Part shown: positions 1 through 5,578 of the stretch, one piece after another
Layout: each line of letters starts with the position of its first letter
Position numbering within the stretch: position 1 is the first letter of the stretch
DNA from: an uncultured Treponema sp.
GTDB taxonomy: Bacteria > Spirochaetota > Spirochaetia > Treponematales > Treponemataceae
DNA: 9,240 nt
Direction: 5' to 3'
Assembly: GCA_937902125.1 (NCBI GenBank)
Contig: CALDIB010000041.1
Span: 1 to 9,240 of the forward strand
Notes under the pieces: generated by a model
Told to the model about the DNA's origin: nothing
Seen by the model: the letters and a program-made list of their open reading frames with translations, nothing else
Database searches by the model: none
Made by a program: the position numbers and the translations under genes

Positions 1-20
1 CGCGGTAGATATTTCCACTA

Positions 21-53
21 GCAAAAACGCGAAATTCGCGCTATTGTTTTTGC
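21..53. repeat. Nested inverted repeats before nth
   Basis: An outer inverted repeat, GCAAAAAC (21-28) and GTTTTTGC (46-53), encloses an inner palindrome CGCGAA-A-TTCGCG (28-40). The two structures share base 28. The inner hairpin has a GC-rich stem and a minimal loop. The block ends 1 nt before the nth start codon, where a ribosome binding site would be expected. It could be a terminator for a gene ending just left of the window, or a structure controlling nth translation. The sequence shows the symmetry; the function is inference. Confidence 0.5.
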
Positions 54-54
54 G

Positions 55-684
55 ATGGAACTTTTGTCGCAAGCGGAAATCCGCAAAGCATTCGAGCGCT
101 TTAAAAAAGCCAATCCCAATCCTCAGTCTGAATTAAAATGGAAGAACGCCTACACTCTTTTGGTAAGCGTTGTCCTTTCGGCGCAAGCCACGGACAAAAG
201 CGTCAACAAGGCCACCGAGCCTCTTTACAAAATCGCCGACACGCCAAAAAAAATGCTCGCGCTGGGACAAGAAAAACTTATGGACTACATAAAGTCCATC
301 GGCCTTTACCGAACAAAGGCGGCTCATGTCATAGCCCTAAGCCAAAAGCTGCTTGACGATTTTGGCGGCCAGGTTCCTGACACCCGGGAGGAATTGGAAT
401 CCCTTCCAGGCGTTGGCCGCAAAACCGCCAACGTTGTCCTAAACGTAATTTTTAAAAAGCCCACCATGCCGGTGGACACCCACCTTTTGCGCATTTGCCC
501 AAAAATTGGATTGGCGGAAGGGACCACGCCCCTTGAAGTGGAAAAAAGCCTTGTGGAACGGATTCCCCAAAAATACATGGAGCACGCCCACCATTGGCTG
601 ATTTTGCACGGCCGCTATGTTTGCATGGCCCGTTCCCCAAAATGCGGGGAATGCATAATCAAAGACCTTTGCAAAAAAAACTGA
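55..684 (+). CDS. nth: Endonuclease III, DNA glycosylase/AP lyase
   Basis: This is a bifunctional base-excision-repair enzyme that removes oxidised pyrimidines from DNA and cleaves the abasic site by beta-elimination. The 209-residue length matches the family (E. coli Nth is 211). Directly visible are the helix-hairpin-helix LPGVGRKTANV (residues 117-127) with catalytic Lys123, the catalytic Asp141 in PVDTHLLR, and a C-terminal [4Fe-4S] cluster ligand set C190-X6-C197-X2-C200-X5-C206. All hallmark residues are present, so the enzyme should be active. The ATG at 55 fits the family N-terminus, but no Shine-Dalgarno sequence precedes it; instead a palindrome lies at 28-40. Translation may depend on coupling to an upstream gene outside the window. 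The mscS gene starts 46 bp downstream on the same strand with no obvious promoter between them, which suggests co-transcription. Confidence 0.97.
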   Translation: MELLSQAEIRKAFERFKKANPNPQSELKWKNAYTLLVSVVLSAQATDKSVNKATEPLYKIADTPKKMLALGQEKLMDYIKSIGLYRTKAAHVIALSQKLLDDFGGQVPDTREELESLPGVGRKTANVVLNVIFKKPTMPVDTHLLRICPKIGLAEGTTPLEVEKSLVERIPQKYMEHAHHWLILHGRYVCMARSPKCGECIIKDLCKKN

Positions 685-719
685 ATTGCGCTAAACTTAG
701 CGGCAGAACAAATTCATTT

Positions 720-724
720 AGGAG
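720..724 (+). promoter_or_regulatory. Ribosome binding site of mscS
   Basis: AGGAG at 720-724 lies 6 nt (all A) before the ATG at 731, at good spacing. It fixes the mscS start codon. A near-palindrome CGCTAA-AC-TTAGCG (689-702) lies between nth and this site and is too small to be a convincing terminator. Confidence 0.85.
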
Positions 725-730
725 AAAAAA

Positions 731-1750
731 ATGGACGACATCACTGAAGCCGGCGGACACGCCGTCAGCGCCTTCAACCAAGCATTGGCTTCATTCTTGG
801 CTTGGGCAAAATCATTTGTGACATGGGACAACTTTTTTAAGTTGATTGGCATATTGCTGATTCTTTTGGCGATGACAATCATTTACAAGCTCATCGTCCG
901 CGCCGTCAAGCGCGTTCCCGAAAAAAAACTTTCGCCCCAGCGCTCAATACTTATTCTAAAATTCTTAAAATACTGCTTCTATGTAGCCTTGATAATGTTC
1001 GTCTTGAATTTGTTCGGAATAAAGCTCAGCGCAATCTGGGGAGCGGCTGGAGTGGCCGGCATCGCCATTGCCTTCGCGGCGCAAACTTCGGTAAGCAACA
1101 TAATTTCTGGAATTTTCATGGTGGCGGAAAAAGCTCTTAAAATCGGAGACCTTATCAATGTGGCGGGAGAAACCGGAATCGTTGACACAATCGACTTGCT
1201 CAGCGTAAAGGTTCACACATTGGACAATCAAATGATTCGCATTCCAAATTCCACAATCATCAATTCAACTTTAAGGAACACAAGCTACTTTACAAAGCGC
1301 CGCTTGGACTTGAAGGTTTCCGTTTCCTACGACACGGACATGGAAGAAGCCTTGAACGTCTTGGCAAAAGCGCCAAAATACTGCAAGAGCGTTTTAAAAG
1401 ATCCCGCGCCGCTTGTTTGGTTTGACGGTTTTGGCGAAAGCGGAATCAACCTTACTCTTGCCGTTTGGTTCAAGAGCGCGGATTTCTTGGCCGCCAAAAA
1501 TGAAAGCTTCATCGCCATAAAGCGGGTTTACGACGAAGCGGGAATCGAGATTCCTTACAACAAGCTTGACGTAAAAGTTTACGACAGCGAAAGCCAGTTC
1601 ATCGCGGGAGTTGCGGCAAAGACAAAAGCGCGCCCCGCCGCCAACACAAAGAAAATCGACCGCAAGGTCAAAAGCTCTTCAAAGGCAAGAAAAGAATTGG
1701 TTGAGTCCGAAAGCGCCAAAATCTACGCCTCGGACGACGACAAGGACTAG
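731..1750 (+). CDS. mscS: Small-conductance mechanosensitive channel (MscS family)
   Basis: This inner-membrane channel protein opens under membrane tension to release solutes during hypo-osmotic shock. The 339 residues have the basic MscS architecture: TM1 about residues 35-57, TM2 about 73-97, and the pore-lining TM3 about 101-135. The beta-domain follows, with the family signatures FAAQTSVSNIISGI (115-128), KIGDLINVAGETGIV (137-151) and MIRIPNSTIIN (168-178), then the alpha/beta cage domain ending near YNKLDVKVYD (276-285). Aligning TM3 with E. coli MscS places the hydrophobic gate at Ile111 and Phe115 (inference). Residues 300-339 form a Lys/Ser/Asp-rich tail absent from minimal MscS; it is probably cytoplasmic and disordered. 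The start is fixed by the AGGAG site. The stop at 1748-1750 overlaps the stop of the convergent methyltransferase gene. Confidence 0.95.
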   Translation: MDDITEAGGHAVSAFNQALASFLAWAKSFVTWDNFFKLIGILLILLAMTIIYKLIVRAVKRVPEKKLSPQRSILILKFLKYCFYVALIMFVLNLFGIKLSAIWGAAGVAGIAIAFAAQTSVSNIISGIFMVAEKALKIGDLINVAGETGIVDTIDLLSVKVHTLDNQMIRIPNSTIINSTLRNTSYFTKRRLDLKVSVSYDTDMEEALNVLAKAPKYCKSVLKDPAPLVWFDGFGESGINLTLAVWFKSADFLAAKNESFIAIKRVYDEAGIEIPYNKLDVKVYDSESQFIAGVAAKTKARPAANTKKIDRKVKSSSKARKELVESESAKIYASDDDKD

Positions 1751-3072
1751 TCTTTTAAAGTCAGCAAAGAAAACAATTTTTGCTCAAGGCCAAAATTCTC
1801 AAGCAATTTTGGCCTTGAAATTTTTTGGCCGCCGTTTGCAAATACACCGTCGCCCAAAACGGCGCCGCCTTCCGCTTCCACTCCAGCGCCTTTTCCGCCG
1901 GCAAAACCGCAGTCCTTTAACAAAGCGCGAATCATCAAATTTTTGGGCGTTCCTTCCATGTCGATAAATTCCAAAACCTGAACGGCGTAGCCGCATTCTT
2001 CCAAAAGCTCGCCGCGAACCGCGTCGGTCAACAGCGCGGAAAAGCGCTCGCGGAAAATTCCATGCTTTAAAAGCGGCGCGAAATCCTCGTTGGAATTTTT
2101 TGAAAGCTGGGAATTGATTTCCCGCTGGCAGCAGGGAACGCTTAAAATGGCTTTTGCCTTTCGCTGGACGGCAAAGAAAAGCGCGTAGTCGGTGGCCGTG
2201 TCGCAAGCGTGAAGGCTTATCACAATGTCAGTATTTTTTCCGTCGTAGCGGGCGATGTCGCCGCAAACAAAATTTATGTTTTTAATGTCAAGGCGGCGCG
2301 CAAGGTCGGAACAATTTTTTACAACGTCTTCCTTTAAGTCAACGCCGGTTATTTGGCAGGGAATATTTTTTATTTTTTCCAAATAGTATTGAACGGCAAA
2401 AGTCAAGTAGGACTTGCCCGAGCCAAAGTCCAAAATCTGAAGGGGCTCTATTGGCCGCCCGCCTTCTTGGGCTTGCGATAAATTGTTGTCAGCGCCTAGA
2501 GCGCCGCCTTCTTGGGCTTGAAAAAAATTCTGGCATTCAGCGTTCTGCCCCTGCCCTTTCATTTTTAAAACTTGGGGAAGAATGTCGCCAAAAACTTCCA
2601 AAAAGCGATTCACTTGCCTAAACTTGTCATATTTGGCGGCCACAACTTTTCCGCCGCTTGTCATAACGCCCAAGGCCTGCAAAAATGGAACGTCGCTTCC
2701 TTCTTTTATGATGTAATTTTTTTCCCGGCCCCCTGGCTTAAACAAAATGCCCTTGGCTGGGGCGGCTTCCGTTTTTTGGATTTTTCTTTCCCGGCGGAGA
2801 ATTTTGCCGTTTTTGCCGGCTGTCAAAGTTATCTCGCTTTCTTCCGTCCGCTCCACGCAATTTTTAAATGAAAGGCCTATGTTGTTTTTAAGGAATTCTT
2901 CAAATTCGCTTTCCGAAAAATGCTTGTGAAAAGCCTGCTTTTCCGTAAAAAATTCGGCAAAGTAAGGCCGTTCCCCCGCGCCGTTAAAGCGAATCTTAAC
3001 GCGCCTGTAATTTCTTCCAAGATTGGCTTCAACTTGAGCCGTAGGCTTTGAAAGGGTGGTCGAAAGAATCAT
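1747..3072 (-). CDS. Class I SAM-dependent methyltransferase, Methyltransf_32-like
   Basis: The 441-residue protein has a Rossmann methyltransferase core at about residues 210-385: SAM-binding motif I DFGSGKSYL (215-223), motif II GVDLKEDV (243-250), GDIARY (271-276), ISLHACDTATD (285-295), SVPCCQ (311-316) and a terminal EGTPKNLMIRA (373-383). The LHACDTATD and SVPCC signatures match the methyltransferase family that includes eukaryotic METTL25/GSTCD-type proteins; the substrate is not known to me. Residues 1-170 form an N-terminal domain I cannot name. A low-complexity linker (about 176-208) contains AQEGG twice, and a Gly/Ala-rich stretch (391-416) lies near the C-terminus. It starts 9 bp after the DUF2442 gene and lacks a clear ribosome binding site, so it is probably translationally coupled to it. 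The next in-frame Met is residue 137, inside the domain preceding the core. Confidence 0.88.
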   Translation of the reverse strand: MILSTTLSKPTAQVEANLGRNYRRVKIRFNGAGERPYFAEFFTEKQAFHKHFSESEFEEFLKNNIGLSFKNCVERTEESEITLTAGKNGKILRRERKIQKTEAAPAKGILFKPGGREKNYIIKEGSDVPFLQALGVMTSGGKVVAAKYDKFRQVNRFLEVFGDILPQVLKMKGQGQNAECQNFFQAQEGGALGADNNLSQAQEGGRPIEPLQILDFGSGKSYLTFAVQYYLEKIKNIPCQITGVDLKEDVVKNCSDLARRLDIKNINFVCGDIARYDGKNTDIVISLHACDTATDYALFFAVQRKAKAILSVPCCQREINSQLSKNSNEDFAPLLKHGIFRERFSALLTDAVRGELLEECGYAVQVLEFIDMEGTPKNLMIRALLKDCGFAGGKGAGVEAEGGAVLGDGVFANGGQKISRPKLLENFGLEQKLFSLLTLKD

Positions 3073-3081
3073 GGAATGTTT

Positions 3082-3333
3082 TTAATCAATTGGAATGCCG
3101 AACTCATACAAAGTATCGCTCGGCAAATCTATTCTGTCGTTCCAAAAAACGCAAGTCTTGCTTTGGTCAAGTTGAACGCAGTTCCAAAGTCCTAGTTGAT
3201 TTTTTAGCTGCTTAAAGTCTTCGATTTTTTCGATGTCGTCGTTGACATCGTACACAACTCGTCTTCCGTCATCAAAGAGAATCTTTAATTTATAATCATT
3301 CAAAGCCTGCAAGTCTTTTATCTTTGGAATCAT
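3082..3333 (-). CDS. DUF2442 family protein
   Basis: This small protein of 83 residues belongs to the DUF2442 family by pattern: a beta-rich start YKLKILFDDGRRVVYDVNDDI, a central F-x-x-L segment, and the C-terminal VFWNDRIDLPSDTLYEFGI. Its biochemical function is unknown. The chosen start is the ATG at 3333-3331, preceded by GGAG (3342-3339) with 5 nt spacing and only 2 nt after the DUF4160 stop. A longer reading from a GTG at 3378 would overlap DUF4160 and lacks family similarity, so I rejected it. DUF2442 and DUF4160 genes are commonly neighbours, and the tight coupling here suggests the products act together, possibly as a toxin-antitoxin-like pair (inference). Confidence 0.85.
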   Translation of the reverse strand: MIPKIKDLQALNDYKLKILFDDGRRVVYDVNDDIEKIEDFKQLKNQLGLWNCVQLDQSKTCVFWNDRIDLPSDTLYEFGIPID

Positions 3334-3335
3334 AA

Positions 3336-3590
3336 TCACTCCAGCGGAGGAAGCTTTGTTATTGTTTGCGTGTCCCACATTTCCTGCAATTTTTTGTCAT
3401 TCAACGCGAGCCATTCTTTTACTAAATTCTGCGCTTTTTGCGGCAAATCACCGTCAGTCATTTCATGGGTCTTTATATCAAACATGCCCACATATTCGCC
3501 ATAAAGAGCGTGAATATGCGACGGCTCATGCTCCTTTGGCTTGAAAAACATTTTTATGACAATTCCGTAAAAGCGCGAGACTTCCAGCAT
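3336..3590 (-). CDS. DUF4160 family protein
   Basis: This 84-residue protein matches the DUF4160 pattern: GIVIKMFFKPKEHEPSHIHALYGEYVGMFDI with the conserved H-x-HA-x-YG core (residues 25-31), then DGDLPQKAQNLVKEWLALNDKKLQEMWD (46-73). The function is unknown. The start ATG at 3590-3588 is preceded by GGAGGA (3602-3597) with 6 nt spacing. An extended -10 promoter sits just upstream, so this is the first gene of a probable three-gene transcript with DUF2442 and the methyltransferase. The two-gene unit is compact and lies between housekeeping genes, a position compatible with a later insertion. A toxin-antitoxin role is possible from context only. Confidence 0.87.
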   Translation of the reverse strand: MLEVSRFYGIVIKMFFKPKEHEPSHIHALYGEYVGMFDIKTHEMTDGDLPQKAQNLVKEWLALNDKKLQEMWDTQTITKLPPLE

Positions 3591-3610
3591 CCGTATTCCT
3601 CCATAGTTCC

Positions 3611-3619
3611 ATTATACCA
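3611..3619 (-). promoter_or_regulatory. Extended -10 promoter for DUF4160 operon
   Basis: On the minus strand the sequence reads TGGTATAAT, a perfect TATAAT at 3616-3611 preceded by TG at -1/-2 relative to the N spacer (extended -10). No good -35 box is found at 16-18 nt spacing, as expected for extended -10 promoters. Transcription should begin near 3604, giving a leader of about 14 nt carrying the GGAGGA ribosome binding site. Confidence 0.75.
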
Positions 3620-3663
3620 CGCTTCGCCCGCTTTTGCTAGTGTCTCGGCCCAGAACAAACATA

Positions 3664-3692
3664 TTGTCAACAAAGGCCAAAAATGCTATAAT
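3664..3692 (+). promoter_or_regulatory. Sigma-70 promoter of parA, predicted leaderless
   Basis: The -35 box TTGTCA (3664-3669) and the perfect -10 box TATAAT (3687-3692) are separated by the ideal 17 bp, and TGC directly before the -10 adds an extended element. The -10 ends 7 nt before the parA ATG at 3700, so transcription should start at or next to the A of the start codon. The intervening AAACCTT holds no Shine-Dalgarno sequence. This is a strong promoter by sequence and implies a leaderless mRNA. Confidence 0.85.
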
Positions 3693-3699
3693 AAACCTT

Positions 3700-4455
3700 A
3701 TGGCTAAAACTTTTGTCTTCGTAAATCAAAAAGGCGGTGTCGGAAAGACGACCAGCGCGATAAACATCGGCGCATACATCGCCCTCGCCAAAAAGCGGGT
3801 TCTTCTTGTTGACTTTGACTCGCAGGGAAACATGTCCAGCGGCGTGGGCGTTTCAAAAGACAAGCCCACAATTTACGAACTTTTGAGCGGCGAGTCCGAG
3901 GCTAAAGACGCCGTAAAAAAAACCGGCGTTCCCAACTTGGACGCGATCAGCGCCAGCCTTGACCTTTCGGGAGCGGCCATCGAATTGGTTGACCAAGAGC
4001 GCCGAGAATACTTTTTAAAGGACGCGCTTGAGCCTCTTCAAGACAAATACGACTACATTTTAATTGACTGTCCTCCGTCCTTGGGAATTTTGACGCTCAA
4101 CGGATTGGCCGCCGCCGACGCGGTTTTGGTTCCCATGCAGTGCGAATATTTCGCCTTGGAAGGAATCACCCTTTTGCTTCAAACCGTAAAAAAAGTTCAA
4201 AAGAGCATCAACCCTTCCCTTAAAATCGGCGGAATATTTTTCACGATGTACGACTCAAGAACAAGATTGGCGCAAGACGTTGTCGTTCAGGTAAAGTCAT
4301 ATTTCAAAGACGTTGTCTTCAACACAATCATTCCCAGAAATGTCCGCTTGAGCGAAGCGCCCTCCCATGGACTTCCCATTTGCAAATACGACCCGGATTG
4401 CGTAGGCGCCAAAAGCTATCAAAAATTGGCGGAGGAGGTGATCCATCGTGGCTAA
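3700..4455 (+). CDS. parA: Chromosome-partitioning ATPase ParA/Soj
   Basis: This is the chromosome-segregation ATPase that forms ATP-bound dimers on DNA and works with ParB to move or position origin regions. The 251 residues begin directly with the ATPase fold and no N-terminal helix-turn-helix, as in chromosomal Soj-type ParA. Visible motifs are the deviant Walker A KGGVGKTT (11-18) with signature Lys11 and Lys16, the switch segment DFDSQGN (38-44, where most relatives have Pro rather than Ser at 41), and Walker B YILIDCPPSLG. The conserved RLSEAPSHGLPI is near the C-terminus. The ATG at 3700 is chosen because it gives the family N-terminus MAKTFVFVNQKGG and sits 7 nt after a perfect -10 box. 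An upstream in-frame TTG at 3634 lies before the promoter. The gene overlaps parB by 8 nt. Confidence 0.96.
   Translation: MAKTFVFVNQKGGVGKTTSAINIGAYIALAKKRVLLVDFDSQGNMSSGVGVSKDKPTIYELLSGESEAKDAVKKTGVPNLDAISASLDLSGAAIELVDQERREYFLKDALEPLQDKYDYILIDCPPSLGILTLNGLAAADAVLVPMQCEYFALEGITLLLQTVKKVQKSINPSLKIGGIFFTMYDSRTRLAQDVVVQVKSYFKDVVFNTIIPRNVRLSEAPSHGLPICKYDPDCVGAKSYQKLAEEVIHRG
4433..4444 (+). promoter_or_regulatory. Exceptionally long Shine-Dalgarno site of parB
   Basis: AGGAGGTGATCC at 4433-4444 is complementary over all 12 nt to the conserved 3' end of bacterial 16S rRNA (GGATCACCTCCT). The GGAGG core (4434-4438) lies 9 nt before the parB GTG at 4448. The site is inside the parA coding sequence, which here encodes the residues before HRG at the ParA C-terminus. 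It decides the GTG start of parB. Confidence 0.9.
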
Positions 4456-5422
4456 AAAAAAGACAGGCCTTGGACGGGGAATCGGAGCCCTTATGCAAGA
4501 GGCTGAGCAAGAAGCGCAAATCGAATACGAGCCTCCAGTTGAAGAAGTCAAGAGCGAGTCTAGAAGCTTGGCAAAAAAAAGCGAAAAAAATTCCAACCTT
4601 CCTTCAGCGATAGAAACTGACGAAAACGGAACCCTTTGGATTGACCCGGCCTTGCTAAAGCCCAATCCCCAGCAGCCCCGACAAATTTTTGACGAAACGC
4701 AATTAAAGGAACTTTCGGACTCAATCGCCGAGCACGGAATTGTTCAGCCGATTGTGATAGAAGACGCGGGCGACGGAACTTTTTACATCATCGCAGGAGA
4801 ACGAAGAACCCGCGCCGCGAAATTGGCCGGCATAAAAAAAGTTCCCGTGCAACTCCGAAAATTCAACGACGAAAAAAAGCTTGAAGTGGCGCTCATAGAA
4901 AACATCCAGCGCGCGGACTTGAATCCCATAGAAGAGGCGCAGGCCTACTACAATCTTATGAAGCTTGGCGGCCTCAACCAAGACGAAGTGGCGCAAAAAG
5001 TCGGCAAGGGCCGCCCCACAGTGACCAACGCGCTTCGCCTTTTAAAATTGCCTGAAGACATGCAAAACTCCTTGATTGTGGGACAAATCACAAGCGGCCA
5101 CGCCCGCGCCCTTCTTAGCGTGGTCAATCCTGCCGACCAGCGGGTTTTGTTCGGAAAAATAATCGCGAACAATTTGTCCGTCCGACAAGCGGAAAACCAA
5201 GCGGCGGCCCTTAACGACGGAGGACGCGCCACAAAAAAAGAAGGCAAAAAAGACGGCGCCCGCGTCCGCGATCCTGACATAATTTCCATCGAGCAAAAAT
5301 TTATGGAGTCGCTTGGCACAAAAGTTTCGCTTAACGGCGGCTTGGACAAAGGCCAGCTTGTAATCGACTACTTTAGCCGCGCCGACTTGGACAGGCTTTA
5401 CCAAGCCATAATCAAAGAATAA
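4448..5422 (+). CDS. parB: Chromosome-partitioning protein ParB/Spo0J
   Basis: This CTP-dependent DNA clamp loads at parS sites and stimulates ParA ATPase. The 324 residues show the expected order. An N-terminal basic GLGRGIGAL (7-15) is the ParA-contacting segment. A charged linker runs to about residue 60. The ParB/Srx CTP-binding domain has PNPQQPR (72-78) and GERRTRAA (117-124), followed by ENIQRADLNPIEEA (151-164). The helix-turn-helix is LNQDEVAQKVGKGRPTVTNAL (about 176-196), and the C-terminal dimerisation domain is about 276-324. The start is GTG, set by the 12-nt Shine-Dalgarno site within the end of parA; the ORFs overlap by 8 nt. A run of eight A (4454-4461) lies right after the start codon. 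No canonical parS (TGTTTCACGTGAAACA) is present in this window. Confidence 0.96.
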   Translation: MAKKKTGLGRGIGALMQEAEQEAQIEYEPPVEEVKSESRSLAKKSEKNSNLPSAIETDENGTLWIDPALLKPNPQQPRQIFDETQLKELSDSIAEHGIVQPIVIEDAGDGTFYIIAGERRTRAAKLAGIKKVPVQLRKFNDEKKLEVALIENIQRADLNPIEEAQAYYNLMKLGGLNQDEVAQKVGKGRPTVTNALRLLKLPEDMQNSLIVGQITSGHARALLSVVNPADQRVLFGKIIANNLSVRQAENQAAALNDGGRATKKEGKKDGARVRDPDIISIEQKFMESLGTKVSLNGGLDKGQLVIDYFSRADLDRLYQAIIKE

Positions 5423-5423
5423 G

Positions 5424-5466
5424 GGCATCTCTAGAAATCCACTAATGTATATTTCTAGAGAATGCC
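5424..5466. repeat. Inverted repeat 1 after parB
   Basis: GGCAT-CTCTAGAAAT (5424-5438) pairs with ATTTCTAGAG-A-ATGCC (5451-5466) over 15 bp with one bulged A at 5461. The loop is 12 nt. It begins 1 nt after the parB stop. It could act in termination or mRNA 3'-end protection, although no T-run follows it. Confidence 0.75.
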
Positions 5467-5468
5467 GA

Positions 5469-5508
5469 CGAGTTTTAAGTCGTTGTAATGTCACGACTTA
5501 AAACATCG
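5469..5508. repeat. Inverted repeat 2 after parB
   Basis: GTTTTAAGTCGT (5472-5483) and ACGACTTAAAAC (5493-5504) form a perfect 12-bp stem with a 9-nt loop, extended by 3 bp (5469-5471 with 5506-5508) after a single bulged A at 5505. It directly follows inverted repeat 1 and has an unrelated sequence. Confidence 0.75.
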
Positions 5509-5521
5509 CTCTTTCAGAGTT

Positions 5522-5549
5522 ATCTCTAAAAATTGCAATTTTTAGAGAT
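5522..5549. repeat. Perfect 28-nt palindrome before the thioesterase gene
   Basis: The half-site ATCTCTAAAAATTG (5522-5535) is followed immediately by its exact reverse complement (5536-5549). The outer part ATCTCTAAAAAT resembles ATCTCTAGAAAT in inverted repeat 1, with one mismatch. A CATAAT hexamer (5553-5558) follows, so the palindrome lies where a -35 region and an operator would be. It could alternatively be a terminator stem for parAB, since a moderately T-rich TCTCATAATTTT follows. Confidence 0.8.
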
Positions 5550-5564
5550 TCTCATAATTTTCAC

Positions 5565-5570
5565 AAAGGA
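5565..5570 (+). promoter_or_regulatory. Ribosome binding site of thioesterase gene
   Basis: AAAGGA at 5565-5570 lies 8 nt before the ATG at 5579 and supports that start. Confidence 0.7.
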
Positions 5571-5578
5571 AAAGCTAG

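Noticed and set aside
1..21. End of an upstream gene (frame closing with TAG at 19-21)
   Set aside because: Six codons are too few to identify a gene, and other frames are equally possible.
673..680. Run of eight A near the end of nth as a frameshift site
   Set aside because: It is three codons before the stop, after all functional residues, and such A runs recur in this Lys-rich, A-rich coding style.
1799..2206. 135-codon minus-strand reading frame within the methyltransferase gene
   Set aside because: It is a same-strand out-of-frame shadow, with Arg-rich composition caused by the codon usage of the real gene.
3334..3378. GTG-started N-terminal extension of the DUF2442 protein
   Set aside because: It overlaps the DUF4160 coding sequence. 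The ATG at 3333 has a proper GGAG site and fits the family start.
3634..3699. In-frame TTG extension of parA by 22 residues
   Set aside because: The extension lies across the parA promoter, and family similarity begins at MAKTFVFVNQKGG (3700).
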